The notes beneath the pieces were generated by a model that did not search any database, was not told where the DNA came from, and saw only the letters and a program-made list of their open reading frames with translations. Shown in pieces: positions 55,101 through 64,000 of a DNA stretch of 64,000 nt (position 1 is the stretch's first letter; each line of letters starts with the position of its first letter). This stretch comes from Halicephalobus mephisto (Eukaryota; Nematoda; Chromadorea; Rhabditida; Panagrolaimidae): positions 155,718-219,717 of the forward strand of contig SWDT01000064.1 in the NCBI GenBank assembly GCA_009193035.1, read 5' to 3'. A program made the translations under genes and the position numbers.

Positions 55101-56344
55101 AATTTTGGAAATTTTAAAATTTTTCGATTTTTTAAATAATTTTAAAATTAAAAAAAATTTTAAAAATTCTGGAGATTTTTGAAATTTTATGAGAATTTTC
55201 AAAATTTCGCAATTTTCGGGATCTAGAAAATAATTCTAAAATTTTTAAGTAGCTTTTGAAATTTTTCAAAATCCCACGAAAAATTTTTAAATCTTCTAAA
55301 ATCTACTTAGTTCTCAAATTTTTGAAAATAACAGCTTCTGAAATTCTAGAATCTTATGAAAATTTCAAGAACTTACGGGATTTTTGAAGATTCTGAACTC
55401 GTGAGAAATTTTATGAAAATTTTTGAAACTTTGGAATTTTTAAGTTTTGTGAAAATTTCCAGAGTCGTTCAGAATCAGAAAGAGTACTGTGGAATTTTAG
55501 AAATTCTAGGATTCTGGAAATTTCTAGAATCAGAAAGAGTACTGTGGAATTTTAGAAATTCTATGATTCTGGAAATTTCTAGAATCAGAAAGAGTACTGT
55601 GGAATTTTACAAAATTTTAGGATTCTGAACATTTCTAGAATCTTCTAGAATCAGAAAGAGTACTGTGGAATTTTAGAAATTCTATGATTCTGGACATTTC
55701 TAGAATCAGAAAGAGTACTGTGGAATTTCGAAAAGTTTTAGAAAATTTTAGGATTTTGAATGTTTTTAGAATTTTCCAGAATTTGAACGAACAGGTGGAA
55801 TTTTAAAAGATTTTAAAGAGGTCTGAATTCTTTCAGAATTTCCAGAAAAATTTTAAAATTTTGAAACATTCATTATATAATTAAAAGTAAAATCTGGGAT
55901 TTTGAGTTTTGGGAATTAATATTCAAAGAATTTTATAAGAAATTATTTTTTTGCAAAATGGTTAATTGAAAATTTCAGATGAAACACACTAGATTATGTT
56001 CCCTGGAAGAAGCTAATCAAGAAGTCGTTTCAAATTTGATGTCGAAAATGGACATGATAGATACTATTCCTCTGGACACTTCTCCAGAAGCTCATCAGTT
56101 GTGTCTTCATCTGTACACGTTGGATAATGCTCTCTATGGGGCCTACAGTAATCTGGAACCATGTAGGATGGTGACTTATTTGATGGAACTCGCCAATAGA
56201 GTTGGATCTGCGATGGCGGCTTTGAGGATTAAGGACGAAGAAGAAGCAAAAACGATTCCGAGGATGTTGATCTTTGTTGCTGCCAGAAAAGTCCTAAATG
56301 AAGGAATGAAACTTATAGGAATAGATCCATTGAAAAAATGTTGA
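52149..56344 (+). CDS. RARS2: Arginyl-tRNA synthetase, mitochondrial type (RARS2)
   Basis: Class I arginyl-tRNA synthetase of 499 residues, in four exons: 52149-52291, 52577-53143, 53960-54383 and 55979-56344; phases close. The N-terminus has [16 protein letters not shown], the class I HIGH motif (FHIGN). After it come the family's [26 protein letters not shown] and HFQHLRRLL segments, and the DALR anticodon-binding domain from about residue 380 (ending ...[10 protein letters not shown]). The HIGH/SPNVAK form and short N-terminus point to the mitochondrial rather than the cytosolic enzyme. No clear presequence is seen beyond the first 15 residues ([10 protein letters not shown] is basic and amphipathic). 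Introns 2 and 3 carry tandem repeats. The stop lies 50 nt from the convergent GPCR stop. Confidence 0.92.
53170..53830. repeat. ATATAT palindrome array in RARS2 intron 2, unit about 60 bp
   Basis: Around eleven units of AAAATTAATATATATTGATTTT joined by 'catagtaattaactatgttt' or 'aaaatcattgattatatttt'. Each unit is itself close to a palindrome. Confidence 0.9.
54440..54680 (+). repeat. 'gaatttagaaaacgtaaaat' array in RARS2 intron 3
   Basis: Five to six imperfect units of about 45 bp. Confidence 0.75.
55440..55735 (+). repeat. 59-bp tandem repeat with heat-shock-like palindromes, five copies
   Basis: Units 'tctagaatcagaaagagtac' followed by 'tgtggaattttagaaattctaggattctggaaatt' run from about 55460 to 55730. 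The TTCTAGAA/GATTCTGGAA blocks give nGAAnnTTCn clusters. Confidence 0.88.
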
Positions 56345-56394
56345 TTTTATTTAATTTCAGAGATCAAAGTAAAACCCGTTTTTAAATTTTGTTT

Positions 56395-59300
56395 TTACAT
56401 TCTGGTTGCCGAATTTGATCTTCTTAGATGGCCATTGCCGACGGCAAGGAGGTTATTGTGGCTTACTGTAATATTATTGTGTGTTCCATTTTCGGAATTT
56501 TCTCTTCTAAGAAGACTGGGGGATCTGCTGACTTCGGGGATGTCCGAAATGAATGTTCTTGTTCTTGTGTGTTTTCGTCGTTGAGTGCCATTTTTACATT
56601 TAGCAATATCCCTAACGGCTTCACGGAATCTTTGACTCATGAAAGCGTATAAAATTGGATTAACACCACTTGACATAAATAAACAAAGATAACTGAAAGG
56701 TTGAACTAATGCATACCAGGTGGAATTACACATGGCTTTTTCTGTTAACATCTGGAAAAAAATTTATTTTTAAATTTTTTTTTGGAGATTAAACTAACGG
56801 TGTAGAGAAGTCTGACATGATGAGGCAAAGTCAAAACTGCGAAGGAACAAACGATTGCTATCAGCAAACGAATTATCTGCAAATAATGGGATGTACTTTG
56901 TTTTTTGTCAAAGATAATTGTTAAACTTTGAAGTTTGACTTTTCGCGTCAGAACACAATTGGCGAATTTTTTTGGAAAAATTATCTTTTACTTAAATTGT
57001 TAGAATTTAGATTTCGGTTTTTCGTGTTAGAACATAATCGGCGAATTTTTTTGGAAAAATTATCTTTTACTTAAATTGTTAGAATTTAGATTTCGGTTTT
57101 TCGTGTTAGAACATAATCGGCGAATTTTTTTGGAAAATTATCTTTTACCTAAATTGTTAGAATTTAGATTTTGGTTTTTCGCGTCAGAACACAATTGGCG
57201 AATTTTTTTGGAAAATTATATTTTACCTAAATTGTTAGAATTTAGATTTCGGTTTTTCGTGCTGGAACACAATTGGCGAATTTTTCGAAAAAAACTATCT
57301 TTTACTTAAATTGTTAGAATTTAGATTTTAATTTTTCGTGCTAGAATACGAATTCCTGGACTGCAAATTTTCGAAAAATTGTAATTTAAAAAACTCTCAA
57401 CAGTTGCGTTCTAAAATGAAAAATCCAAATACCGAATTAATTAATTTAGGTAAATTTTTTTGAAAAACTAAAATCCCGTCAATTGTGTTCTGCAACGAAA
57501 AATTCAACTTTTAATTTTCAAGTATTATTTAGGTGAACTTTTTCGAAAAACTAAAATCCCGCCAATTGGGTTCTGCAACGAAAAATTCAACTTTTAATTT
57601 TCAAGTGTTATTTAGGTGAACTTTTTCGAAAAACTAAAATCCCGCCAATTGGGTTCTGCAACGAAAAATTCAATTTTTGCTTTGCATTCTGATCATAAGC
57701 TTCGATAAAAACGAAGCACTTATCGGTGTCAATTAGCAGTTTTGGGAAAAAGATAACAAACCTTCTTTCGGGACTCGAACATTTCAGAATTGACAGAACT
57801 GTGGGTTTCGTCGTGGATTTTGGAACCGAGGCCATTTGAGTTGCTTCTTTGAAGGGAGTTGCTTCCGTCGACGGAGTCGGATTCGTAATGGATAGTGACT
57901 GCCGGGGTTCCTCCGTAAGAATCTTTAAAATGAAAATCTGATGGGTTTTATATAAAAATTTTTTTTCACTTACCACTGGAATAGCGGATTTCCAAAGGCT
58001 TCAGACCGCTCTTCCAAAGGACCATTCCGATTCTGGTGTACAAAAAAGCAATAGTGATTAAAGGAATACAGTACCAGATCACGAAGGAACTCATAATCAT
58101 GTTGTCCATGGTAAGCCAGCCGAAGCCGGACAAGTCCCTCGTGCAGGCGGCGGACTCATGAAACTTGAGTTCTCTGGTGGTGAAGTAATAAGGAAGATTC
58201 ATGAAAATCGACAACGACCATATAGCCACCATCATCACGATCCTCAACTTATTCGTTAACAACTTCAAAGCCAAAAGAGGATGAAGAACAGCGATATATT
58301 TCTCCAAAGAAACACAAACAAGAATCCCGATACTCGTGCTCGGAATCAGATGCAAAAACAGCACATAAAGTTTGCATACGACGTCTCCAAGAGGCCAATG
58401 ACCGTTCTGAGATCCAACAAGATGGAACATATTCTGGAGAACGCAGAAAACAGAAACAAGCATGTCAGCAAAGGCCAAGTTCGCCAGGAAGAAATTCGTC
58501 GCCGTCCTCATCGATCTATGGATACATATGACTAGGATAGTGAATGCATTTCCTGAAATTGTTAAAAATATGAAAATCAACTAATATAAAAGTAGATCGA
58601 TATATCAATTAACTCACATGAACATTAATCAACAAAAACGGTAAATCGATATATAAAAGTTAACTAATATAACTACTAATCAATGTAAAAAGTAAATTGA
58701 TATATGAATGAGCTAATATTACCGTTAATTAATATAGACATTAATTAATGTGAAGATTAAATAGTAGGAAGTTAGTTTAGGTAAAGATAGTAGACATAAA
58801 AGTGGATATAAATAATAATCGATGTAAAATTTAATTAATATAAAAACTAACTAATGTGAATGATAATCGATATAAATAGAAATGTATATAAATTAACTTG
58901 AATAAAAATGAAGTAAAAATTAATTAATATAAATAATAATCAATGTAAAATTTAATTCTTATAAAAAATAATGCGAAGAATAATTAAAAATTAAATTTTA
59001 CAAAAAGTATATGAATATTAATTTAGATAAAACTAGTTGATATAAAATTAACCAATATGAAAGATAGTTTATAAAATATTAACTTATATAAAAAATAATT
59101 TATATAAAAAGTAATTTATATAAGAAATAATTTATACAAGAGATTATTTATATAAAAAATAATTTATATAAAAAATAATTTATATGAAAAATTATTTATA
59201 TAAAAAGTAATTTATATGAAAAGTAATTTATATAAAAAATTATTTATATAAAACCTCATTCATATAAAAATTAATTTATATCGAAATTAATTGATGTAAA

Positions 59301-59456
59301 TAGTAATATATAGATTAGTTAAAACTCACCGAAAGCTACGACAATAAAAACAACTATGTAGAGGAAGATCAGAAAGATCCTAATGTGCTCCTGGTCTAGC
59401 AAGGATCCTTCTTCGCAGTCAACTACGGCAGGTTCGGATTCGTTTGAACTCGTCAT
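56395..59456 (-). CDS. Rhodopsin-class peptide-type GPCR
   Basis: A 433-residue receptor in five exons: 59330-59456, 57974-58552, 57762-57922, 56799-56876 and 56395-56751. The N-terminus is short, with a possible N-glycosylation site (NES). TM1 is [18 protein letters not shown]2 has [13 protein letters not shown] Cys before TM3 (CKLYV) pairs with the loop-2 Cys (AACTRD). At the end of TM3, [11 protein letters not shown] stands where DRY is usual, so the acidic residue is kept (E) but Arg is Lys. TM7 has [11 protein letters not shown]. The third intracellular loop is Ser/Asn-rich and encoded by its own exon. The family resembles neuropeptide receptors, but I could not name the ligand. TTCCAG lies 17 nt before the ATG. 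Confidence 0.88.
56940..57340 (+). repeat. About 81-bp tandem repeat in GPCR intron 3, forward array
   Basis: Five copies carrying 'ttttcgtgttagaacataat' and 'ttatcttttacttaaattgt'. Confidence 0.88.
57400..57670 (-). repeat. Related 81-bp repeat in the opposite orientation
   Basis: Three to four copies of 'gggttctgcaacgaaaaatt' with 'gaactttttcgaaaaactaa'. Read on the minus strand they align to the forward array, so the intron can form a large inverted structure. Confidence 0.75.
58570..59300. repeat. AT-rich GPCR intron 1 with TTTATATAAAAA microsatellite
   Basis: From 59.07 to 59.28 kb about ten units of 'aatttatataaaaaataatt'. The first half is a looser 'gatataaattaactaatatg' texture. Confidence 0.75.
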
Positions 59457-61112
59457 TGTTCCAGATACTTCTTCTGGAAGATATAAAGAAAATCACGTCT
59501 TATCAGCCAGCTAAAATTTAAAAAATAAAAAAAAATTTTAAAAAAATAAAAATTTAAAAAAATAAAAAAATTTAAAAACATAAATAAAAACAAAAAATCT
59601 GGAAATAACGAGTACAAACACGTGTTTTCGACATCGGTTTTCAATCAAAAATGATAAGAAATCAATAAATACAGTATTTTTGGAAATTTTTGACTCTTCT
59701 TTATTTCCCAAAGAAACTCCGGAAAACCACAAGATTCTCAAATACCAATTTCGTCTTGAGCAAACATTCTCTTTAAAAAAATTCATTTTTTTTTAAATTT
59801 AAAAAAATAAAAAGTCCAAAGAATATTGAAAAAAAAACAAATATCTCCATTTCAGAAATATTATTATCATGAAAATTAAAAATTGACGATGTTATGAAGT
59901 TGTTTCAAAAACAATTTTAAAGAAATTTTAGAAATTGTGAAATTCAAAAATGTCAATATTCAACTTTTATTAAATTCTGAAAGATTAAAAGTTTTTGGAA
60001 TAAAATAAAATTTTTCTAAAAAATTCTGGAAAATTATAGAAGTTTGTAAAAAAAAATAAAATGTTTAAAAATTCTTCTACAAAATTCTGGAAGATTATAG
60101 AAATTTTTAGAATTTTTCTCCAGAATTCTAAAAGATTATAAAAATTTATAAAAAATAAAATGTTTAAAAATTCTTCTGCAAGATTTTGTAAAATTATAGA
60201 AATTTTTAGAATCTTTCTCCGGAATTCTGGAAACATAAAAATTTATAAAAAAATTCTATAAAATTTTTAAAAATTATAAAAAAATAAAATGCTATAAAAT
60301 GCTTCTACAAGATTCTGGAAACATAAAAATTTATAAAAAAAGTAAAATGCCTCAGAATCCTGCTACTAGATTTTGGAAGGTTTTAGAAACTTTTAAAGGT
60401 TTAGAGAAATTTCCAGAATCTTCCTAGAGGACTGTAGAAAGTTTTAAAATCCTTCTACTAGATTTTGGAAGATTCTGAAATCGTCCATAAAATCCAACAA
60501 GATTCTAGAATTGTATACCGTATTCTGGAAGTTCCTGGAGAATTCCAAAAATTATATGAAATTCTACAATTTTTTAGAAATTTCCAGGAGATACTGGAGG
60601 ATTCCAGAAAGCTTCTGTGGAATTTTCGAAGACTTCAGAATTCTCTTTTTAGAAATTTTAGAAACTTCCACCAGATTTTAGGAAATTCCAGAATCTTCTA
60701 CAAACAACTAGGGTACTTCAGAAGATTTCTATGAAGATTTCAGAAAAATTCAGAATTCTCTTTTTGGAGGATTCAGAAACCTCTACTGGATTCAAGAAAA
60801 CTTCAGAATCTTCTACAAACAACTAGGATACTTCAGAAGATTTCTATGAAGATTCCAGAAAAGTTAAAATTTTTTTACAAAAAATTAGAATATTCCAGAA
60901 GATTTCTATGAAGATTCTAGAAAACTTCAGAATCCTCTTTTTGAAAAATTTCCTTTAGATTCAAATTATCTTAAAAAATAGAAAATTTCGAAAAAATTAA
61001 GATTAATTTAAAAACGCAGAAAATTCGAAATAAAACTAATGGAGATTTCTAAACCTTTGCGAGTGAAATCTGACTCAAAGATTCCGAATGTATTTTAATA
61101 CTCGTTCATGCG
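59457..61112. other. Intergenic, GAA/TTC-rich repeats
   Basis: 59.95-60.35 kb has units of 'attctggaaaattatagaag'. 60.35-60.95 kb has 'agaatcttctacaaacaactag(g/a)gtacttcagaagatttctatgaagatt' in three copies (unit about 110 bp). No gene seen. Confidence 0.6.
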
Positions 61113-62651
61113 ATGATGGCGAGGACTACTGGTCTGGCTATGTTGCATCCTTGTCAGTAAAAAAGTGAAATTTAGCCAATTTACTTTGTTATTGAAGAAA
61201 ATAAAGAATTTTTAAAGACAGAACAGAATGGGAACTCCTGCCACGAAAGTCCCTGCTTGGGCGGCAGCGGTTCTCGTCAAAGTTATGGAACGTTTTTGTC
61301 CCAAGCTTTTATGTTCAATTCTAAACTTAAAACTGAACAAAAAGTACCGACAATAACGTAATAAAACCTCTAGATTCTGAATCTGAAATCGGAATCAGAA
61401 GTTAATCTTCAGAAGTCAGAATTCTGGATTATATGGCACTTATGCATTAGGGATTTGTATTATAAGCTTTTATTTTCAATTCTAAACTTAAAACTGGACA
61501 AAAAGTACCTACAATAACGTAATAAAACCCCTAGATTCTGAATCTGAAATCGGAATCAGAAGTCAGAATACTGAAGACTAACTCTGAATTTTAAGGATAT
61601 CTGAGATTTTATATAAAACTTAAAAATATGAATTTATCTAAAATGGTTTTTAAAACACTATGTAACAGATGCAAAGTTATTTAAAATAATGTTTCTTTTT
61701 TAATTTTTAAATTAAAATTGTAAAAATTTGAACATTAATGTTCAGGACAAAAACGTCTGGGACAGAGATATCGCTTCACTTCCCGTCATTTTCGGAGTCA
61801 GGTTTTTCGGAGTCAGGTTTTTCGTAGCTTTGTTGTTTATACATATAGATATCATTGGACAAAAAGTGTGTTAAAAATTGTGTTCACCTCGTCGTCAGAA
61901 AAAGTCGATCATAAAAAAAAATAAAATTAAAATAAATCAAATTTTTTTTAAAGAAAATTCAGACACAATCATTTCAGGTAAAATTTAAAAAAAAACAATT
62001 TAAATTAAAATTTTTTATTTTTAAAAAAAGTTTTCAGAAGTTTCGGATTTAAACTAAATGTAAAAATTCCAAAATGAATTTAAAAATAAATAAAGATTTT
62101 TAAAGTAAATTTAAATAAATTTTTTAAAATAATTTTAAAAAAAACAAAAAGTTTAAAGAAATTTAAAATTAAACAAAGTTTTTTAAATTAAATTAAAATT
62201 AAATAAAACTTTTCAAATAAATTAAAAATTAAATAAAATTCTTTAAATTATTTTAAAATTAAATAAAATTCTTTAAATTATTTTAAAATTAAATAAAATT
62301 CTTTAAATTATTTTAAAATTAAACAAAATTTTTTAAATTATTTTAAAATTAAATTAAAACTTTTCAAATAAATTTAAAATAAAAATGCACAATTCTGAAC
62401 TTGATTATTTACGTCATCTGACGCATAATCAGCAAATCCAAGAAAAAATCGAACAATAACCGATATTACAGAAATTAAAAACAGTACATAAAAATTTATT
62501 TGCAATTCAGGTCGCCAGACAATGGTTGTTCGGCCAGCTGGAGGTTGTCCTCGTGACGGCCTTATCGGGAGACTGTTCTCGCCTATGGGACAATTTCAGG
62601 AGATTTTTCTTATCGAAGGTTACTGAGGCCAAAATCGAATCAGAATACTAG
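61113..62651 (+). CDS. Candidate four-exon small membrane protein
   Basis: Four GC-richer blocks in AT-rich DNA have consistent splice sites and phases: 61113-61156 (donor GTAAAA), 61218-61281 (acceptor TTTAAAG), 61746-61865 (TGTTCAG acceptor, GTGTGT donor) and 62511-62651 (AATTCAG). Joined they give 122 residues. A hydrophobic stretch in exon 3 (VIFGVRFF repeated, then VALLFIHIDII) suggests a membrane helix. A 15-bp direct repeat inside exon 3 (tttttcggagtcagg) doubles FGVRF. No family recognised, and the donor of exon 2 (GTTATG) is weak. Confidence 0.35.
61300..61600 (+). repeat. 165-bp direct duplication
   Basis: Two copies of 'cttttatgttcaattctaaa' through 'taataaaacctctagattctgaatctgaaatcgga' at about 61301-61405 and 61465-61565, within intron 2 of the candidate gene. 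Confidence 0.75.
62190..62390 (+). repeat. 30-bp tandem repeat 'aaataaaattctttaaatta'
   Basis: About six units of 'ttttaaaattaaataaaattctttaaatta' in intron 3 of the candidate gene. Confidence 0.88.
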
Positions 62652-63180
62652 TTTAATCAATAAAAAATGCGGTTTCAAAAAATCTAAAAATTCAAAAAAC
62701 TTTCGAGATTACTGTAACTACAAAAATCATATCATATATTATAAAGAGCGGAAATGGGCGTTGTTATGAAATTGTCTCGACGCGAATATCAGGGATCTCA
62801 TGAGAACTACAGTAACTTGCGCATTGATTTTAATTTTTCGCAATATTTGTTTCGTAATTTATGTGCGGGTAATTTCGTAATTGGTGCTGTGCGAATGTAG
62901 GTTTTTATTTATTTTCGCGCATCTGTTATTGTGTTAAATTACTGATAGATGATGAAGCAGTAGTTGGTACCTCTGTTATTCCTATGTGAAGAGATCGTCC
63001 ACGAAATCATTCCATCACGGGTAGGCAAAATTACTACTGGCGCTCGGATGATAGCAACGCTTACAATGCTTTCAAAACCAACGCATTAGACGAAGAAGAT
63101 ATGATTGCCTTTCGGAACCAGAAAGAGCAGACTACCTTCTGCAGAGACAAATAAATATGTAGGTAAGTTTATATATTATT
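62652..63180. other. Intergenic, start of a transposon-rich edge
   Basis: 62.70-62.90 kb contains 'ttgtctcgacgcgaat', a single word related to the dispersed GTC(C/T)(C/T)GACACGAA motif. 63.0-63.16 kb reads partly open (YYWRSDDSNAYNAFKTN...) and may be the N-terminal debris of the Helitron below. Confidence 0.4.
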
Positions 63181-63209
63181 AAATTAAATAATATTAAAAT
63201 CCTTTCAGA

Positions 63210-63997
63210 AATCTACAAAACTGAAAGTAGCTATTTTTGATGATGACTTTATTCCTTCAATGTGGAATTCGTTGGATGCTACGGATATCGAATGTATCTG
63301 TTATTATACACGTCACTTCCACTTTGAGCAAGAAAAATCTCAACTGAGGTTTGATCAAGTCAATCTTAGTATATCTACTTGCCCTCAAACTAATGATATT
63401 TCTTGAAGATGATCATGTTAATGCAGAAAATCTTAGAAAGAATATTAGAAGATACGACAATGCTTTTGCCATGACATCTCTGCCGGCGAAATTAAACTTT
63501 TCAAGAAGTCATAGTCTATTTTTAAACTTCATGGCCAAATCTACTATCTGGCGATGACAGTTGAATGATATTTTTCCGAAGTATCTTCAGCTCTACTTCT
63601 TAAATTCAAATGAAGCTGATCGTGAGCGATTAGGTCATCTAGGCAATGATACTTTGTTGCTTTGTGTTATAACTACTATAGCGCATTTGTTGAATGAGAA
63701 TAATGTCTATGCTAAATCATTTAAAATGATGAAAGACATTATTACAGAAAGAAATTTCGGGCTAAACGCCAGAATAGGCTATCTTCTGTTTTATTAAAGC
63801 AAGCTGGATAGAAATTAATAATAAGTTCTCGAACAATCTTCCTGAGGACACGAAAACTTGAAAGTATGGATAAAGCTGAACTTAATGATCAAATTGATAA
63901 TGATCTTACTATTAAATTTCTTAACAGCTTGATACCTGCAAGATATTCATCATATGACCTGCATCTCAAAAAAGGAGCTACAGAGAAGCTTCGTGAT
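63210..63997 (+). pseudogene. Helitron Rep/helicase relic
   Basis: Four fragments in changing frames match the order of a Helitron replicase. A zinc-like IECICYYTRHFHFEQE is at about 63290-63345. NLRKNIRRYDNAFAMTS (the R-x-Y-N-x-A-x-A helix) is at about 63428-63480. FPKYLQLYF is at about 63570-63600. Near the right edge (about 63890-63990), IKFLNSLIPARYSSYDLHLKKGA matches the late-helicase FLNSLxPxGxxxHxLxLKxGA. The HUH tyrosine and most of the helicase are missing, so it is deleted internally. It probably continues beyond the window. Confidence 0.65.
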
Positions 63998-64000
63998 TGA

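Noticed and set aside
57076..57309. [16 protein letters not shown] repeated frame
   Set aside because: It is the 81-bp satellite in GPCR intron 3, not an exon.

Overview
This looks like a rhabditid nematode nuclear contig, possibly Caenorhabditis or a near relative. Coding islands sit in very AT-rich non-coding DNA. Many introns are only about 40-50 nt and end in TTTTCAG or TTTTAG. Start codons often lie just behind acceptor-like TTTTCAG sites, which suits spliced-leader trans-splicing. Two same-strand gene pairs are spaced like nematode operons. There is a nematode-type chemoreceptor and a secreted C6/mucin/thrombospondin-like protein. The genus is inferred; only a search could settle it.

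Layout. 1-1483 (-): 5' part of an SCPEP1-type serine carboxypeptidase. 2323-4202 (-): CDK5RAP3 (UFMylation). 5.0-13.2 kb: an accessory island with a purine-rich repeat, an unassigned GC-richer stretch, a DNA-virus/Polinton-like coding relic, a Merlin transposon with clear terminal inverted repeats (TIRs) and a nonsense-riddled transposase, an intact single-exon immunity-related-GTPase-like gene, a broken small gene and a PIF/Harbinger transposase relic. 13.7-15.0 kb (-): cytidine deaminase and a GNAT acetyltransferase as a probable operon. 17.2 kb: GC-rich 23-bp minisatellite. 17.6-18.4 kb (-): serpentine chemoreceptor. 18.7-20.3 kb: degenerate satellite.

23,995-34,080 (+): an RGK-like GTPase with a 6.9-kb GC-AG intron packed with satellites and a 723-bp foldback element. 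34,693-36,340 (-): an ING-family PHD protein with an unusual repetitive C-terminal tail. 36.6-39.3 kb: minisatellite and two palindromic MITEs. 39,689-42,208 (+): mucin/thrombospondin-like secreted gene with two apparent frameshifts. 42,396-44,554 (+): unidentified nuclear-looking protein with a second GC-AG intron. 44,586-48,821 (-): SREK1/rsp-7-like and MECR as a probable operon, 102 nt apart. 50,141-51,466 (+): SLC35F6-like transporter. 52,149-56,344 (+): mitochondrial-type arginyl-tRNA synthetase. 56,395-59,456 (-): peptide-type rhodopsin GPCR. 61.1-62.7 kb (+): candidate four-exon small gene. 63.2-64.0 kb (+): Helitron relic.

Most genes are housekeeping: RNA processing, mitochondrial translation and fatty-acid synthesis, UFMylation, chromatin, pyrimidine salvage. 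The exception is the IRG-like GTPase, a possible cell-autonomous defence gene set among transposon and virus-like debris. Exon coordinates were assembled by hand from splice signals, reading-frame continuity and family resemblance remembered without a search. Total phases close in every multi-exon model given.
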